A stretch of DNA of 64,000 bases. Source: Pseudomonas sp. S06B 330 (GTDB lineage: Bacteria > Pseudomonadota > Gammaproteobacteria > Pseudomonadales > Pseudomonadaceae). Position numbers and translations under genes: made by a program. The notes under the pieces are model-generated. The model did no database searches, was not told the DNA's origin, and saw only the letters and a list, made by a program, of their open reading frames with translations. Shown here in pieces: positions 32,742-41,870 of the stretch. The DNA lies in the NCBI RefSeq assembly GCF_002845275.2, contig NZ_CP088149.1, forward strand, positions 5,338,001 to 5,402,000, read 5' to 3'. The first letter of the stretch is position 1; each line of letters begins with the position of its first letter.

Positions 32742-33272
32742 TTGACCACCATCGTTTCAGTTCGCCGCCACGGCAAAGTCGTCATGGGCGGCGACGGCCA
32801 GGTTTCTCTCGGCAACACCGTGATGAAAGGCAACGCCAAGAAAGTCCGCCGCCTGTACCACGGCCAGGTCATCGCCGGTTTCGCCGGTGCCACCGCCGAC
32901 GCATTCACCCTATTCGAACGTTTTGAAGGCCAGCTGGAAAAACACCAGGGCCATCTGATCCGTGCCGCCGTCGAGCTGGCCAAAGAATGGCGTACCGACC
33001 GCTCCCTGAGCCGCCTGGAAGCCATGCTGGCCGTAGCCAACAAGGACGCTTCGCTGATCATCACCGGTAACGGTGACGTCGTCGAACCGGAAGACGGCCT
33101 GATCGCCATGGGTTCCGGTGGTGGCTATGCCCAGGCTGCCGCCCGTGCCTTGCTGCAAAAAACCGATCTCTCGGCGCGTGAAATCACCGAGACCGCCCTG
33201 AACATCGCCGGTGACATCTGTGTGTTCACCAACCACAACCTGACTATCGAGGAGCAGGACCTGGCCGAGTAA
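32742..33272 (+). CDS. hslV: ATP-dependent protease HslVU, peptidase subunit
   Basis: A 176-residue proteasome-like peptidase that forms double hexameric rings with HslU. The start is TTG at 32742, with GGAG 8 bases upstream. It places Thr directly after the initiator ([19 protein letters not shown]), so removal of the first residue exposes the catalytic N-terminal threonine. No ATG in this frame gives that end: the frame extends back to 32670, which would bury Thr1. A hairpin lies between it and hslU. Confidence 0.96.
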   Translation: MTTIVSVRRHGKVVMGGDGQVSLGNTVMKGNAKKVRRLYHGQVIAGFAGATADAFTLFERFEGQLEKHQGHLIRAAVELAKEWRTDRSLSRLEAMLAVANKDASLIITGNGDVVEPEDGLIAMGSGGGYAQAAARALLQKTDLSAREITETALNIAGDICVFTNHNLTIEEQDLAE

Positions 33273-33287
33273 CTCAGCTGTTCTGGC

Positions 33288-33312
33288 GCCCGGCCCCGAC
33301 GGCCGGGCTTTT
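33288..33312 (+). terminator. Intercistronic hairpin between hslV and hslU
   Basis: GCCCGGCC pairs with GGCCGGGC around CCGAC, followed by TTTT. It begins 15 bases after hslV and ends about 38 bases before hslU, so it may partly terminate or protect the hslV message rather than separate the genes. Confidence 0.7.
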
Positions 33313-33349
33313 CCACGCTGACTTATCGAGCCCAAGGACCATCACAACC

Positions 33350-34687
33350 ATGTCCATGACCCCCCGCGAGATCGTCCACGAACTCAACCGCCACATCATC
33401 GGCCAAGATGATGCCAAGCGCGCCGTCGCCATTGCCCTGCGTAACCGCTGGCGGCGCATGCAGCTCCCTGCTGAGCTGCGCGTTGAAGTCACGCCAAAAA
33501 ACATCCTGATGATCGGCCCTACCGGCGTCGGCAAGACCGAAATCGCCCGGCGCCTGGCCAAGCTGGCCAATGCCCCGTTCATCAAGGTCGAAGCGACCAA
33601 GTTCACTGAAGTCGGCTATGTCGGCCGTGACGTTGAATCGATCATCCGTGATCTGGCTGACGCCGCCATCAAGATGCTCCGCGAGCAGGAAATCATCCGT
33701 GTCGGCCACCGTGCCGAGGACGCTGCCGAAGAGCGCATCCTGGATGCCTTGCTGCCACCGGCACGCACCGGCTTCAACGAAGACCAGACCACCAGCCAGG
33801 ATTCCAACACCCGCCAGTTGTTCCGCAAGCGCCTGCGCGAAGGCCAGCTGGATGACAAGGAAATCGAGATCGAAGTGGCCGAAGCCATGGGCGTCGATAT
33901 TTCTGCGCCACCGGGCATGGAAGAGATGACCAACCAGTTACAGAACCTGTTTGCCAACATGGGCAAGGGCAAACGCAAGAGCCGCAAACTCAAGGTCAAA
34001 GAAGCACTGAAACTGGTGCGTGACGAAGAGGCCGGCCGCCTGGTCAACGAAGACGAACTCAAGGCCAAGGCCCTGGAAGCGGTCGAACAGCACGGCATCG
34101 TGTTCATCGACGAAATCGACAAAGTGGCCAAGCGTGGCAATGTCGGCGGCGCCGACGTCTCCCGCGAAGGCGTGCAGCGCGACCTGCTGCCACTGATCGA
34201 AGGCTGCACGGTGAACACCAAGCTGGGCATGGTCAAAACCGACCACATCCTGTTCATCGCCTCCGGTGCATTCCACCTGAGCAAGCCCAGCGACTTGGTG
34301 CCTGAACTGCAAGGTCGTCTGCCGATCCGCGTCGAACTCAAGGCACTGAGCCCTGAAGATTTCGAGCGCATCCTCAGCGAACCGCACGCCTCGTTGACCG
34401 AGCAATACCGCGAGCTGCTCAAGACCGAAGGCCTGAACATCGAGTTCGCCGCCGAAGGCATCAAACGCTTGGCCGAAATCGCCTGGCAGGTCAACGAGAA
34501 GACCGAGAACATCGGTGCGCGTCGCTTGCACACCCTGCTCGAGCGCCTGCTCGAAGAGGTTTCGTTCAGCGCCGGTGACTTGGCCAGTGCCCACAGCGAA
34601 GCACCGATCCGTATCGACGCCGACTACGTCAACAGCCACCTGGGCGAATTGGCGCAGAACGAAGACCTTTCTCGTTATATTCTGTAA
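33350..34687 (+). CDS. hslU: ATP-dependent protease HslVU, ATPase subunit
   Basis: A 445-residue AAA+ unfoldase. [21 protein letters not shown], Walker [10 protein letters not shown], the pore loop [10 protein letters not shown], Walker [11 protein letters not shown] and the sensor/C-terminal ring helices are all visible. The C-terminal EDLSRYIL inserts into HslV to activate it. It unfolds substrates and feeds them to HslV during heat stress. It is cotranscribed with hslV. Confidence 0.98.
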   Translation: MSMTPREIVHELNRHIIGQDDAKRAVAIALRNRWRRMQLPAELRVEVTPKNILMIGPTGVGKTEIARRLAKLANAPFIKVEATKFTEVGYVGRDVESIIRDLADAAIKMLREQEIIRVGHRAEDAAEERILDALLPPARTGFNEDQTTSQDSNTRQLFRKRLREGQLDDKEIEIEVAEAMGVDISAPPGMEEMTNQLQNLFANMGKGKRKSRKLKVKEALKLVRDEEAGRLVNEDELKAKALEAVEQHGIVFIDEIDKVAKRGNVGGADVSREGVQRDLLPLIEGCTVNTKLGMVKTDHILFIASGAFHLSKPSDLVPELQGRLPIRVELKALSPEDFERILSEPHASLTEQYRELLKTEGLNIEFAAEGIKRLAEIAWQVNEKTENIGARRLHTLLERLLEEVSFSAGDLASAHSEAPIRIDADYVNSHLGELAQNEDLSRYIL

Positions 34688-34705
34688 GCCTCATTCTCTT
34701 ACAGG

Positions 34706-34725
34706 CAGGGCCGCTTGCGGCCCTG
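34706..34725 (+). other. Short hairpin before the DUF971 gene
   Basis: CAGGGCCG pairs with CGGCCCTG around a four-base loop, 18 bases after the hslU stop and 6 bases before the next ATG. There is no T-tract. Its position could limit ribosome access to the downstream start. Confidence 0.55.
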
Positions 34726-34731
34726 AACCAT

Positions 34732-35109
34732 ATGGCCAGACTCCCTACCGGCATCAACCTGCACAAAGCCTCCAAAACCCTGAGCCTGACTTACGGGCCC
34801 GATGAGGTATACAACCTGCCCGCAGAATTTCTGCGCGTGCACTCCCCCTCCGCCGAGGTCCAAGGCCACGGCAACCCGATCCTGCAATTCGGCAAACTGG
34901 GTGTAGGCCTGAGCCAAATCGAACCGGCCGGGCAGTACGCACTGAAGCTGACCTTCGATGACGGCCACGACAGCGGCTTGTTCACGTGGGAGTACCTGGA
35001 GCAGTTGTGCCTGCGCCAAGAGGACCTCTGGAAAGACTACCTCGACGAGTTGGCCAAAGCCGGAAAATCCCGCGACCCTTCCGAGTCAATCGTCAAGCTG
35101 ATGCTCTAG
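34732..35109 (+). CDS. DUF971 family protein
   Basis: A 125-residue small soluble protein. LPTGINLHKASKTLSLTYGPDEVYNLPAEFLRVHSPSAEV is the DUF971 core, related to the N-terminal domain of gamma-butyrobetaine hydroxylase (GBBH-like). LKLTFDDGHDSGLFTWEYLEQLC completes it. Zinc-coordinating residues of some eukaryotic relatives are not obvious. Function is unknown, though such domains are associated with Fe-S or dioxygenase proteins. It is 44 bases downstream of hslU and may be its cotranscribed neighbour. Confidence 0.88.
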   Translation: MARLPTGINLHKASKTLSLTYGPDEVYNLPAEFLRVHSPSAEVQGHGNPILQFGKLGVGLSQIEPAGQYALKLTFDDGHDSGLFTWEYLEQLCLRQEDLWKDYLDELAKAGKSRDPSESIVKLML

Positions 35110-35457
35110 TTCAGGCCTTACAAGGTTTAGAGCGCATTTTCTAATTCTATTTGCTTGAATGCCTGCTCAACGGCCAATGATTGGCCGTCTTGCGCAACAC
35201 TCGAAAGTCGGGTAACCAATGGATCTGGCAAGCTCCCTGCATTGATTTACAGCAGGGTCGAGCCGGTATGCAGAGGTCGCGAGCGAAAGCAGGCAGTCTT
35301 CTCAAGCAGAAAAAACCCGCATGGCTCATCGTCGTTTGCATCCGGCCGCAGGACCGCAGTTCGTTATCACTGGTCACCCGAGCAGCAGTACCGGGCACTC
35401 GTCTGTGTAACGCGCACAGCAGGCCGGTACTCGTCTCAGGACAACGGAGCGTCGTAG
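35110..35457 (+). promoter_or_regulatory. phaC1 upstream control region
   Basis: About 350 bases with no gene. A sigma-54-like element, TGGCAAGCTCCCTGCA, lies at 35226-35241: TGG and GC are separated by the canonical 10 bases. CAACGGAG at about 35443-35450 is the phaC1 ribosome-binding site. The first 100 bases are AT-rich and could hold a sigma-70 promoter. A sigma-54-type promoter has been described before phaC1 in P. aeruginosa; whether this one is used here is not known. Confidence 0.5.
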
Positions 35458-37137
35458 ATGAGTAACAAGAACAACGATGACCTGCAGCGCCAAGCCTCGG
35501 AAAACACACTGGGCCTGAACCCTGTGATCGGCTTGCGCCGTAAGGATTTACTGACTTCTGCGCGAATGGTGCTGGGCCAAGCTATTCGTCAGCCGCTGCA
35601 TGGTGCCAAGCATGTCGCGCATTTCGGCTTGGAACTCAAGAACGTGATCTTCGGCAAGTCGGCCCTGCAACCGGAAAACGACGACCGTCGCTTCAATGAT
35701 CCAGCCTGGAGCCAGAACCCTCTTTATCGCCGCTACCTACAGACTTACCTGGCCTGGCGTAAAGAACTGCATGATTGGATCGACACCAGCAATCTGTCGG
35801 ACCAGGACATCAGTCGTGGTCACTTCGTCATCAATCTGATGACTGAAGCCATGGCCCCGACCAATACCGCCGCCAACCCGGCAGCGGTCAAACGCTTTTT
35901 CGAAACCGGTGGCAAAAGCCTGCTCGATGGTCTGTCGAACCTGGCCAAGGACATGGTCCACAACGGTGGCATGCCCAGCCAGGTCAACATGGAAGCCTTC
36001 GAGGTCGGCAAGAACCTGGGCACCAGTGAAGGCGCAGTGGTGTTTCGCAATGATGTACTGGAGTTAATCCAGTACAAGCCGATCACCGAACAAGTGCTCG
36101 AGCGTCCGCTGCTGGTGGTGCCACCGCAGATCAACAAGTTCTACGTTTTCGACCTCAGCCCGGAGAAGAGCCTGGCGCGCTTCTGCCTGCGCTCCAACGT
36201 GCAGACCTTTATCGTCAGTTGGCGCAACCCGACCAAAGCTCAGCGCGAATGGGGCCTGTCGACCTACATCGATGCCCTCAAAGAAGCCGTCGATGTGATC
36301 CTGGCGATCACCGGCAGCAAAGACCTGAACATGCTCGGTGCCTGCTCCGGCGGCATCACCTGCACCGCACTGCTGGGTCACTATGCGGCGCTGGGTGAAA
36401 CCAAGGTCAACGCCCTGACCCTGCTGGTCAGCGTCCTCGACACCACGCTCGATAACCAGGTTGCCCTGTTCGTTGACGAACAGACGCTCGAGTCGGCCAA
36501 GCGCCAGTCCTACCAGGCCGGCGTGCTTGAAGGCCGCGACATGGCCAAGGTGTTCGCCTGGATGCGGCCCAACGACCTGATCTGGAACTATTGGGTCAAC
36601 AACTACCTGCTGGGCAACGAGCCGCCAGTGTTCGACATCCTGTTCTGGAACAACGACACCACCCGCCTGCCGGCCGCCTTCCATGGCGACCTGATCGAAA
36701 TGTTCAAAAGTAATCCACTGACCCGTGCCGATGCACTGGAAGTGTGCGGCACGCCCATTGACCTGAAGAAAGTTACCTCCGATATCTACAGCCTGGCCGG
36801 CACTACTGATCACATCACGCCTTGGCAAGCCTGCTACCGCTCAGCCCAGCTGTTTGGTGGCAATGTCGAGTTCGTGCTGTCCAACAGCGGTCATATCCAG
36901 AGCATACTCAACCCGCCAGGCAATCCCAAAGCGCGCTACATGACCAGCAGCGAAATGCCAACCTGCACCAAGCAATGGCAGGAGAACGCCCACAAGCACA
37001 CCGACTCTTGGTGGCTGCACTGGCAAAACTGGCTGACCGAGCGCTCTGGTGAACTGAAAAAAGCGCCGACACGCTTGGGCAACAAAGCCCATGCCGCGGC
37101 CGAGGCCGCGCCAGGGACCTACGTACACGAGCGCTAG
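35458..37137 (+). CDS. phaC1: Class II poly(3-hydroxyalkanoate) synthase 1
   Basis: A 559-residue enzyme that polymerises medium-chain-length 3-hydroxyacyl-CoA into PHA at the granule surface. The lipase-like box is GACSGG, with the catalytic Cys near residue 296. The catalytic Asp is in SLAGTTDHITPW and the His in NSGHIQSILNPPGNPKARY. A PHA-specific N-terminal domain precedes the alpha/beta hydrolase core. It heads phaC1-phaZ-phaC2-phaD. An A-rich motif (35464-35474) spans codons 3-6, matching the Crc/Hfq target pattern AANAANAA, so translation is likely subject to catabolite repression. Confidence 0.98.
   Translation: MSNKNNDDLQRQASENTLGLNPVIGLRRKDLLTSARMVLGQAIRQPLHGAKHVAHFGLELKNVIFGKSALQPENDDRRFNDPAWSQNPLYRRYLQTYLAWRKELHDWIDTSNLSDQDISRGHFVINLMTEAMAPTNTAANPAAVKRFFETGGKSLLDGLSNLAKDMVHNGGMPSQVNMEAFEVGKNLGTSEGAVVFRNDVLELIQYKPITEQVLERPLLVVPPQINKFYVFDLSPEKSLARFCLRSNVQTFIVSWRNPTKAQREWGLSTYIDALKEAVDVILAITGSKDLNMLGACSGGITCTALLGHYAALGETKVNALTLLVSVLDTTLDNQVALFVDEQTLESAKRQSYQAGVLEGRDMAKVFAWMRPNDLIWNYWVNNYLLGNEPPVFDILFWNNDTTRLPAAFHGDLIEMFKSNPLTRADALEVCGTPIDLKKVTSDIYSLAGTTDHITPWQACYRSAQLFGGNVEFVLSNSGHIQSILNPPGNPKARYMTSSEMPTCTKQWQENAHKHTDSWWLHWQNWLTERSGELKKAPTRLGNKAHAAAEAAPGTYVHER
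35464..35474 (+). promoter_or_regulatory. Crc/Hfq-type A-rich motif at the phaC1 start
   Basis: AACAAGAACAA begins 3 bases after the phaC1 ATG and fits the AANAANAA consensus bound by Hfq with Crc in Pseudomonas. The position over the initiation region would let the complex block translation when preferred carbon sources are present. Repression of phaC1 by Crc has been reported in P. putida. Confidence 0.6.
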
Positions 37138-37199
37138 TTGCAGCGAACGCCGCGGCCAGTAACGGGTCGCGGTGAATCATCCACCACAGGGTTTCGCGC

Positions 37200-38048
37200 A
37201 TGCCGCAACCGTATATTTTCAGAACCGTCGACCTGGATGGCCAAACCATCCGCACGGCGGTTCGCCCCGGCAAGCCGCACTTGACGCCCTTGCTGATTTT
37301 CAATGGCATCGGCGCCAACCTGGAGCTGGTGTTCCCCTTCATCCAGGCCCTGGACCCGGACCTGGAAGTCATTGCTTTCGACGTGCCCGGTGTCGGTGGC
37401 TCGTCGACGCCCCGGCATCCCTACCGCTTCCCGGGCCTGGCCAAGCTCACCGCACGCATGCTCGACTACCTCGACTACGGACAGGTCAATGCCATCGGTG
37501 TGTCCTGGGGTGGGGCGCTGGCCCAGCAGTTCGCCCACGACTATCCCGAGCGCTGCAAAAAGCTGGTATTGGCAGCCACCGCCGCAGGCGCGGTGATGGT
37601 CCCGGGCAAGCCCAAGGTGTTGTGGTTGATGGCCAGCCCCAGACGCTACATTCAACCCTCGCATGTCATCCGCATCGCACCGCAGATCTATGGCGGGGCC
37701 TTTCGCCGCGACCCTGACCTGGCCACGGCACATGCCGCCAAAGTGCGCTCCTCGGGCAAACTCGGTTACTACTGGCAGCTGTTCGCCGGGCTTGGCTGGA
37801 CCAGCGTTCACTGGCTGCACAAGATCCAGCAACCGACCCTGGTACTGGCCGGTGACGATGATCCGTTGATTCCGTTGATCAATATGCGCCTGTTGGCCTG
37901 GCGGATTCCCAATGCCCAGCTACACATAATCGACGACGGTCATTTGTTCCTGATCACCCGGGCCGAAGCCGTCGCCCCGATCATCATGAAGTTTCTCCAG
38001 CAAGAGCGCCAACGCGCCGTCATGCACCCTCGGCCCGCCCCCAGCTAA
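37200..38048 (+). CDS. phaZ: Intracellular mcl-PHA depolymerase
   Basis: A 282-residue alpha/beta hydrolase that releases 3-hydroxyacids from stored PHA. The lipase box GVSWGG puts the nucleophile Ser at residue 102. The acid is in LAGDDDPLIPL, and the His in DDGHLFLITRAEAV. It starts MPQPYIFRTVDLDGQTIRTAV, typical of the Pseudomonas enzyme. It lies between the two synthases, so synthesis and breakdown are coexpressed and PHA turns over continuously. Confidence 0.97.
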   Translation: MPQPYIFRTVDLDGQTIRTAVRPGKPHLTPLLIFNGIGANLELVFPFIQALDPDLEVIAFDVPGVGGSSTPRHPYRFPGLAKLTARMLDYLDYGQVNAIGVSWGGALAQQFAHDYPERCKKLVLAATAAGAVMVPGKPKVLWLMASPRRYIQPSHVIRIAPQIYGGAFRRDPDLATAHAAKVRSSGKLGYYWQLFAGLGWTSVHWLHKIQQPTLVLAGDDDPLIPLINMRLLAWRIPNAQLHIIDDGHLFLITRAEAVAPIIMKFLQQERQRAVMHPRPAPS

Positions 38049-38148
38049 GACGCTGCGATCAAACGCCCAAGGCCGGTGTACGGCATGAGGTTGGTGTCGC
38101 TCTTGCATTGATCTGTTTGTAGTTGGCCTGACGACGGAGTGTTGCCTG

Positions 38149-39831
38149 ATGAAAGACAAGCTCGCAAAGGGGTCGGTACCGGTCCCCACCTCACATATGA
38201 ATGTGCAGAATGCGATCACCGGCCTGCGCGGCCGTGACCTACTTTCCACCTTACGCAATGTCAGCCGCCACAGCCTGCGTCACCCGCTTCACACCGCCAA
38301 ACACATGCTCGCCCTGGGCGGCCAGTTGGGGCGCGTGCTGCTCGGTGACACCCCGCACCAGCCCCATGCCCGCGACAATCGCTTCAAGGACCCTGCGTGG
38401 AACCTCAATCCGTTTTACAGCCGCGGGCTCCAGGCTTATCTGGCGTGGCAGAAGCAAACCCGCCAATGGATCGATGAAAGCCAGCTGGAGGCCGATGACC
38501 GCGCCCGCGCGCACTTTGTCTTTGCCCTGCTCAGCGATGCCATGTCACCGAGCAATTCGCTCCTCAACCCGGCAGCCGTCAAAGAGCTGTTCAACTCCGG
38601 CGGCCTGAGCCTGGCGCGAGGCTTGAATCACCTGGTCGATGACTTGCGCCACAACGACGGCTTGCCGCGCCAGGTCAATCCCGAGGCGTTCGAGGTCGGT
38701 CGTAACCTGGCCACTACCCCAGGTGCCGTTGTCTTTCGCAACGAATTGCTGGAATTGATCCAGTACAAGCCGATGAGCGAAACCCAGTACGCCCGGCCGG
38801 TGCTGGTGGTACCGCCGCAGATCAACAAGTTCTACATCTTCGACCTGAGCCCGGCCAACAGCTTCGTTCAATACATGCTCAAAAATGGTCTGCAGACCTT
38901 CATGATCAGCTGGCGCAACCCCGACCGGCGTCATCGTGAATGGGGCCTGTCGAGTTATGTCGAAGCACTGGAAGAAGCCATGAATGTCTGCCGGGCAATC
39001 ACCGGCAGCCGCGAAGTCAACCTGATGGGGGCCTGCGCCGGCGGCCTGACCATGGCCGCCTTGCAAGGCCACCTGCAGGCCAAACGACAATTGCGTCGAA
39101 TCAGCAGTGCCACCTACTTGGTCAGCCTGCTCGACAGCCAGATCGATAGTCCGGCCAGCCTGTTCGCCGATGAACAGACCCTGGAGGCCGCCAAGCGTCG
39201 CTCCTATCAACAAGGCGTGCTCGACGGCCGGGAGATCGCCAAGGTCTTCGCCTGGATGCGCCCGAATGATCTGATTTGGAATTACTTCGTCAATAACTAC
39301 CTGCTCGGCAAGGCACCACCGGCTTTCGATATTCTCTACTGGAACAACGACAACACCCGCCTGCCGGCTGCCCTGCACGGCGATCTGTTGGACTTCTTCA
39401 AGCACAACCCGCTGACCCATGCCGCTGGCCTTGAAGTGTGTGGTACCCCGATCGACCTGCAGAAGGTCAACGTTGACAGCTTCAGCGTGGCCGGCAGCAA
39501 TGATCACATTACGCCCTGGGATGCGGTGTACCGCTCGACCCTGCTGCTGGGCGGCGACAAACGCTTCATTCTGGCTAATAGCGGCCATGTACAAAGCATC
39601 CTCAACCCACCCGGTAATCCCAAGGCGCACTACGTTGACAACCCGCGCCTGAGCAGCGACCCACGGGCCTGGTTCTACGATGCCAAACAGGTGGACGGCA
39701 GTTGGTGGCCACAGTGGCTTGATTGGATTCAGGCGCGCTCAGGTGCCCAGCGCGAAACCCTGATGGCCCTGGGTAACCAAAATTACCCTCCCATGGACCC
39801 CGCGCCCGGTACTTACGTCCAGGCGCGCTGA
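38149..39831 (+). CDS. phaC2: Class II poly(3-hydroxyalkanoate) synthase 2
   Basis: A 560-residue paralogue of PhaC1. The box is GACAGG (PhaC1 has GACSGG) with the nucleophilic Cys. SVAGSNDHITPWDAVYRS and NSGHVQSILNPPGNPKAHY carry the Asp and His. The N-terminal 40 residues differ most from PhaC1, fitting altered substrate preference. The ATG at 38149 follows about 100 bases of non-coding sequence after phaZ. Class II synthases occur as such pairs flanking phaZ. Confidence 0.97.
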   Translation: MKDKLAKGSVPVPTSHMNVQNAITGLRGRDLLSTLRNVSRHSLRHPLHTAKHMLALGGQLGRVLLGDTPHQPHARDNRFKDPAWNLNPFYSRGLQAYLAWQKQTRQWIDESQLEADDRARAHFVFALLSDAMSPSNSLLNPAAVKELFNSGGLSLARGLNHLVDDLRHNDGLPRQVNPEAFEVGRNLATTPGAVVFRNELLELIQYKPMSETQYARPVLVVPPQINKFYIFDLSPANSFVQYMLKNGLQTFMISWRNPDRRHREWGLSSYVEALEEAMNVCRAITGSREVNLMGACAGGLTMAALQGHLQAKRQLRRISSATYLVSLLDSQIDSPASLFADEQTLEAAKRRSYQQGVLDGREIAKVFAWMRPNDLIWNYFVNNYLLGKAPPAFDILYWNNDNTRLPAALHGDLLDFFKHNPLTHAAGLEVCGTPIDLQKVNVDSFSVAGSNDHITPWDAVYRSTLLLGGDKRFILANSGHVQSILNPPGNPKAHYVDNPRLSSDPRAWFYDAKQVDGSWWPQWLDWIQARSGAQRETLMALGNQNYPPMDPAPGTYVQAR

Positions 39832-39844
39832 ACAAGAAGAACGG

Positions 39845-40459
39845 ATGAAAACCCGCGACCGAATTCTCGAGTGTGCCCTGCAGCTGTTCAACCAGCAGGG
39901 CGAACCGAATGTCTCAACCCTGGAGATCGCCAATGAAATGGGGATCAGCCCGGGCAACCTGTACTACCACTTCCACGGCAAGGAGCCGCTGGTGTTGGGT
40001 TTGTTCGAACGCTTTGAGGATGAGCTTACCCCTCTGCTCGACCCGCCCCTGGAAGTACGCCTGGAGGCCGAGGATTACTGGCTGTTCCTGCACCTGATCG
40101 TCGAACGCATGGCCCAGTACCGCTTCCTCTTCCAGGACCTGTCGAACCTGACCGGGCGCCTGCCGAAACTGGCGCGCGGCATGCGCAACCTGCTCAATGC
40201 CCTCAAGCGCACCCTGGCCGCCCTGCTCGCCAGCCTCAAGGCCCAAGGTCAGGTGACCAGCGATACGCGGGCGCTGGGGCAGCTGGTTGAGCAGATTACC
40301 CTGACCCTGTTGTTCTCACTGGATTACCAACGGGTTTTGGCGCGCGAAGGTGAAGTCGGCGTAGTGGTGTATCAGGTGATGATGCTGGTCGCGCCGCACT
40401 TGGAAACCGGCTCGCGGCATGCGGCTGAACAGTTGGCCTTGCGCTATCTGGATGGCTGA
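39845..40459 (+). CDS. phaD: TetR-family regulator PhaD
   Basis: A 204-residue transcription regulator with an N-terminal TetR helix-turn-helix: ILECALQLFNQQGEPNVSTLEIANEMG, then ISPGNLYYHFHGKEPLVLGLFERFE. The C-terminal domain is the ligand pocket. In P. putida PhaD activates the phaC1 and phaI promoters. It starts 13 bases after phaC2 and closes the operon at a bidirectional terminator. Confidence 0.95.
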   Translation: MKTRDRILECALQLFNQQGEPNVSTLEIANEMGISPGNLYYHFHGKEPLVLGLFERFEDELTPLLDPPLEVRLEAEDYWLFLHLIVERMAQYRFLFQDLSNLTGRLPKLARGMRNLLNALKRTLAALLASLKAQGQVTSDTRALGQLVEQITLTLLFSLDYQRVLAREGEVGVVVYQVMMLVAPHLETGSRHAAEQLALRYLDG

Positions 40460-40469
40460 AAATCACTGG

Positions 40470-40498
40470 TTCGCAGCCTCGCGGCAGCGGCTACAGCG
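40470..40498. repeat. Single REP-like unit
   Basis: TTCGCAGCCTCGCGGCAGCGGCTACAGCG matches one arm of the REP family at 15639-15752. It stands alone between the phaD stop and the phaD/phaF terminator. Confidence 0.75.
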
Positions 40499-40525
40499 GG
40501 CCAGACCTGCAATGAACACAAATGA

Positions 40526-40553
40526 AAACGCCCGGCACTAAGGCCGGGCGTTT
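40526..40553. terminator. Bidirectional terminator between phaD and phaF
   Basis: AAACGCCCGGC pairs exactly with GCCGGGCGTTT around six bases, with A and T flanks on both sides. It lies between the convergent phaD and phaF genes. Confidence 0.88.
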
Positions 40554-40571
40554 GCTGACAACAGCCTGCAA

Positions 40572-41333
40572 TCAGGACGGATTCAGCGGGCTCACCGATG
40601 CTGATGGCGCTGATGGTGCCGCTGCAGTCGGTGCCGAGGTGACAGCAGGAGCTGCACTTGGCGCCGGTGCTGCGCTGACAGCCGGTGCTGCCGGTTTGGC
40701 AGCTGCAGGCTTGGCCGGGGCTTTTTTCACCGCCGGTTTTTTCGCCGCGGCCGGCTTGGCTGCTGCAGTTTTCGCAGCCGCAGGCTTAGCAGCTGGCTTG
40801 GCTGCTGGTTTAGCCGCCGCGGTTTTCGCCGATGGCTTGGCTGCAGGTTTAGCTGCCGCTTTCGGTGCAGCCTTGGCCAACGGTTTGGCCGCAGCTTTGG
40901 TCGCAGCCGGCTTGCTCGAGACCGACTTGACCGATGCACCGGTCAATTTCTCGATCTGCTTGGTCAAGGTATCAACCTGCTGATGCAGCGCCTTGACTTC
41001 ATTGCGGCTCGGCACGCCCAGACGCGAAATGGCACTGTTCAGGCGCTTGTCGAAAGCCTCTTCGAGCTCGCTCCATTTGCCCAGTGCACGGTCTTTCACA
41101 TCACCCACGCGCGAGGTGGCCGATTTGGCTGAAGCCTTGGCCGCGTCAACGGAGCCCTTGGCCTGTTTTTCAGCTTTCTCACCATCCTTGACCAGGGATT
41201 CGAACAGCTTGTTGCCGTCCTGATCGATCTTGGAGTAGATACCCAGCCCCGCCAGCCAGATCTTGCGGGAATACTTCTCGATCCCCCCGACCCAGGAGCT
41301 GCTTTCTTTATCGCTATTCTTCTTGCCAGCCAT
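40572..41333 (-). CDS. phaF: PHA granule-associated phasin PhaF with histone-like tail
   Basis: A 253-residue two-part protein. The N-terminal half (about residues 1-140) is a phasin helix-coil domain (YSRKIWLAGLGIYSKIDQDGNKLFESLVKDGE) that coats PHA granules. A short coiled-coil (VDTLTKQIEKLTG) leads to a C-terminal half of Ala/Lys/Pro repeats (KPAAKPAAKPAAAK units), which in P. putida binds DNA and partitions granules at cell division. The frame extends 12 codons upstream, but the ATG at 41333 has AAGGAG. phaI lies 10 bases upstream. The repeat region may be prone to length change. Confidence 0.96.
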   Translation of the reverse strand: MAGKKNSDKESSSWVGGIEKYSRKIWLAGLGIYSKIDQDGNKLFESLVKDGEKAEKQAKGSVDAAKASAKSATSRVGDVKDRALGKWSELEEAFDKRLNSAISRLGVPSRNEVKALHQQVDTLTKQIEKLTGASVKSVSSKPAATKAAAKPLAKAAPKAAAKPAAKPSAKTAAAKPAAKPAAKPAAAKTAAAKPAAAKKPAVKKAPAKPAAAKPAAPAVSAAPAPSAAPAVTSAPTAAAPSAPSASVSPLNPS

Positions 41334-41343
41334 CCCGCTCTCC

Positions 41344-41763
41344 TTATTGTTTACGTGCGACACGTTCAAGCAATGCCGTCAGCTCATCGAGCTTGGCAGA
41401 GAGTGCCTCCACGTCATGTTTAGACGGAATGCCGATGCGATTCAAGGCGCTGGCGACCCGTGTGTCGAAAGCCTTTTCGATTTTATCGAGTTGAACTTCG
41501 ACCTTGCCCTTGACGTTAGTGATCTCACCCTTGACCGAATCGATCTGGCTGTTGGCGGCATCAAGCTCGTGGTCGATGCGTTTCTTGCCACGCTTCTCCA
41601 CGGTTTCACCGGCCTTGACCAGCTCTTTCAGGTAGTCAGCACCTTCCTGACCCACCCGGGCATAAGCGCCCAGGCCTGCCAGCCAAATTTTGCGCGCGTA
41701 GCCGCGCACCTCACCCTGCGTACCCTGGGCGTCATCTTTCTTCTTCAAAATCACTTTGGCCAT
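41344..41763 (-). CDS. phaI: PHA granule-associated phasin PhaI
   Basis: A 139-residue phasin related to the N-terminal half of PhaF (YARKIWLAGLGAYARVGQEGADYLKELVKAGE), ending in a coiled-coil segment (HDVEALSAKLDELTALLERV). It coats PHA granules. The ATG at 41763 is preferred over one 3 codons upstream; GAGG lies 8 bases before it. The promoter should lie in the AT-rich sequence at about 41764-41870 and is a known PhaD target in relatives. Confidence 0.96.
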   Translation of the reverse strand: MAKVILKKKDDAQGTQGEVRGYARKIWLAGLGAYARVGQEGADYLKELVKAGETVEKRGKKRIDHELDAANSQIDSVKGEITNVKGKVEVQLDKIEKAFDTRVASALNRIGIPSKHDVEALSAKLDELTALLERVARKQ

Positions 41764-41870
41764 GCTCTGCACCTCACGCTCGAAAAGATATGGAGGAACT
41801 GCCCATGGAAGTTGGGCTTGAGCACAAGGTAGGGAGAAAAATTAGAATTCTCACCCTAAGGCAAGAAAAT

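Noticed and set aside
34440..34687. Possible separate small gene at the end of hslU
   Set aside because: The plus-strand frame that starts at 34515 and crosses the hslU stop has no ribosome-binding site or recognisable product; it is a shadow of hslU.
40600..40920. Repetitive Ala/Lys-coding DNA looking like a tandem array
   Set aside because: It is the coding sequence of the PhaF histone-like tail. The repeats are irregular and are not spacers of a CRISPR or satellite array.
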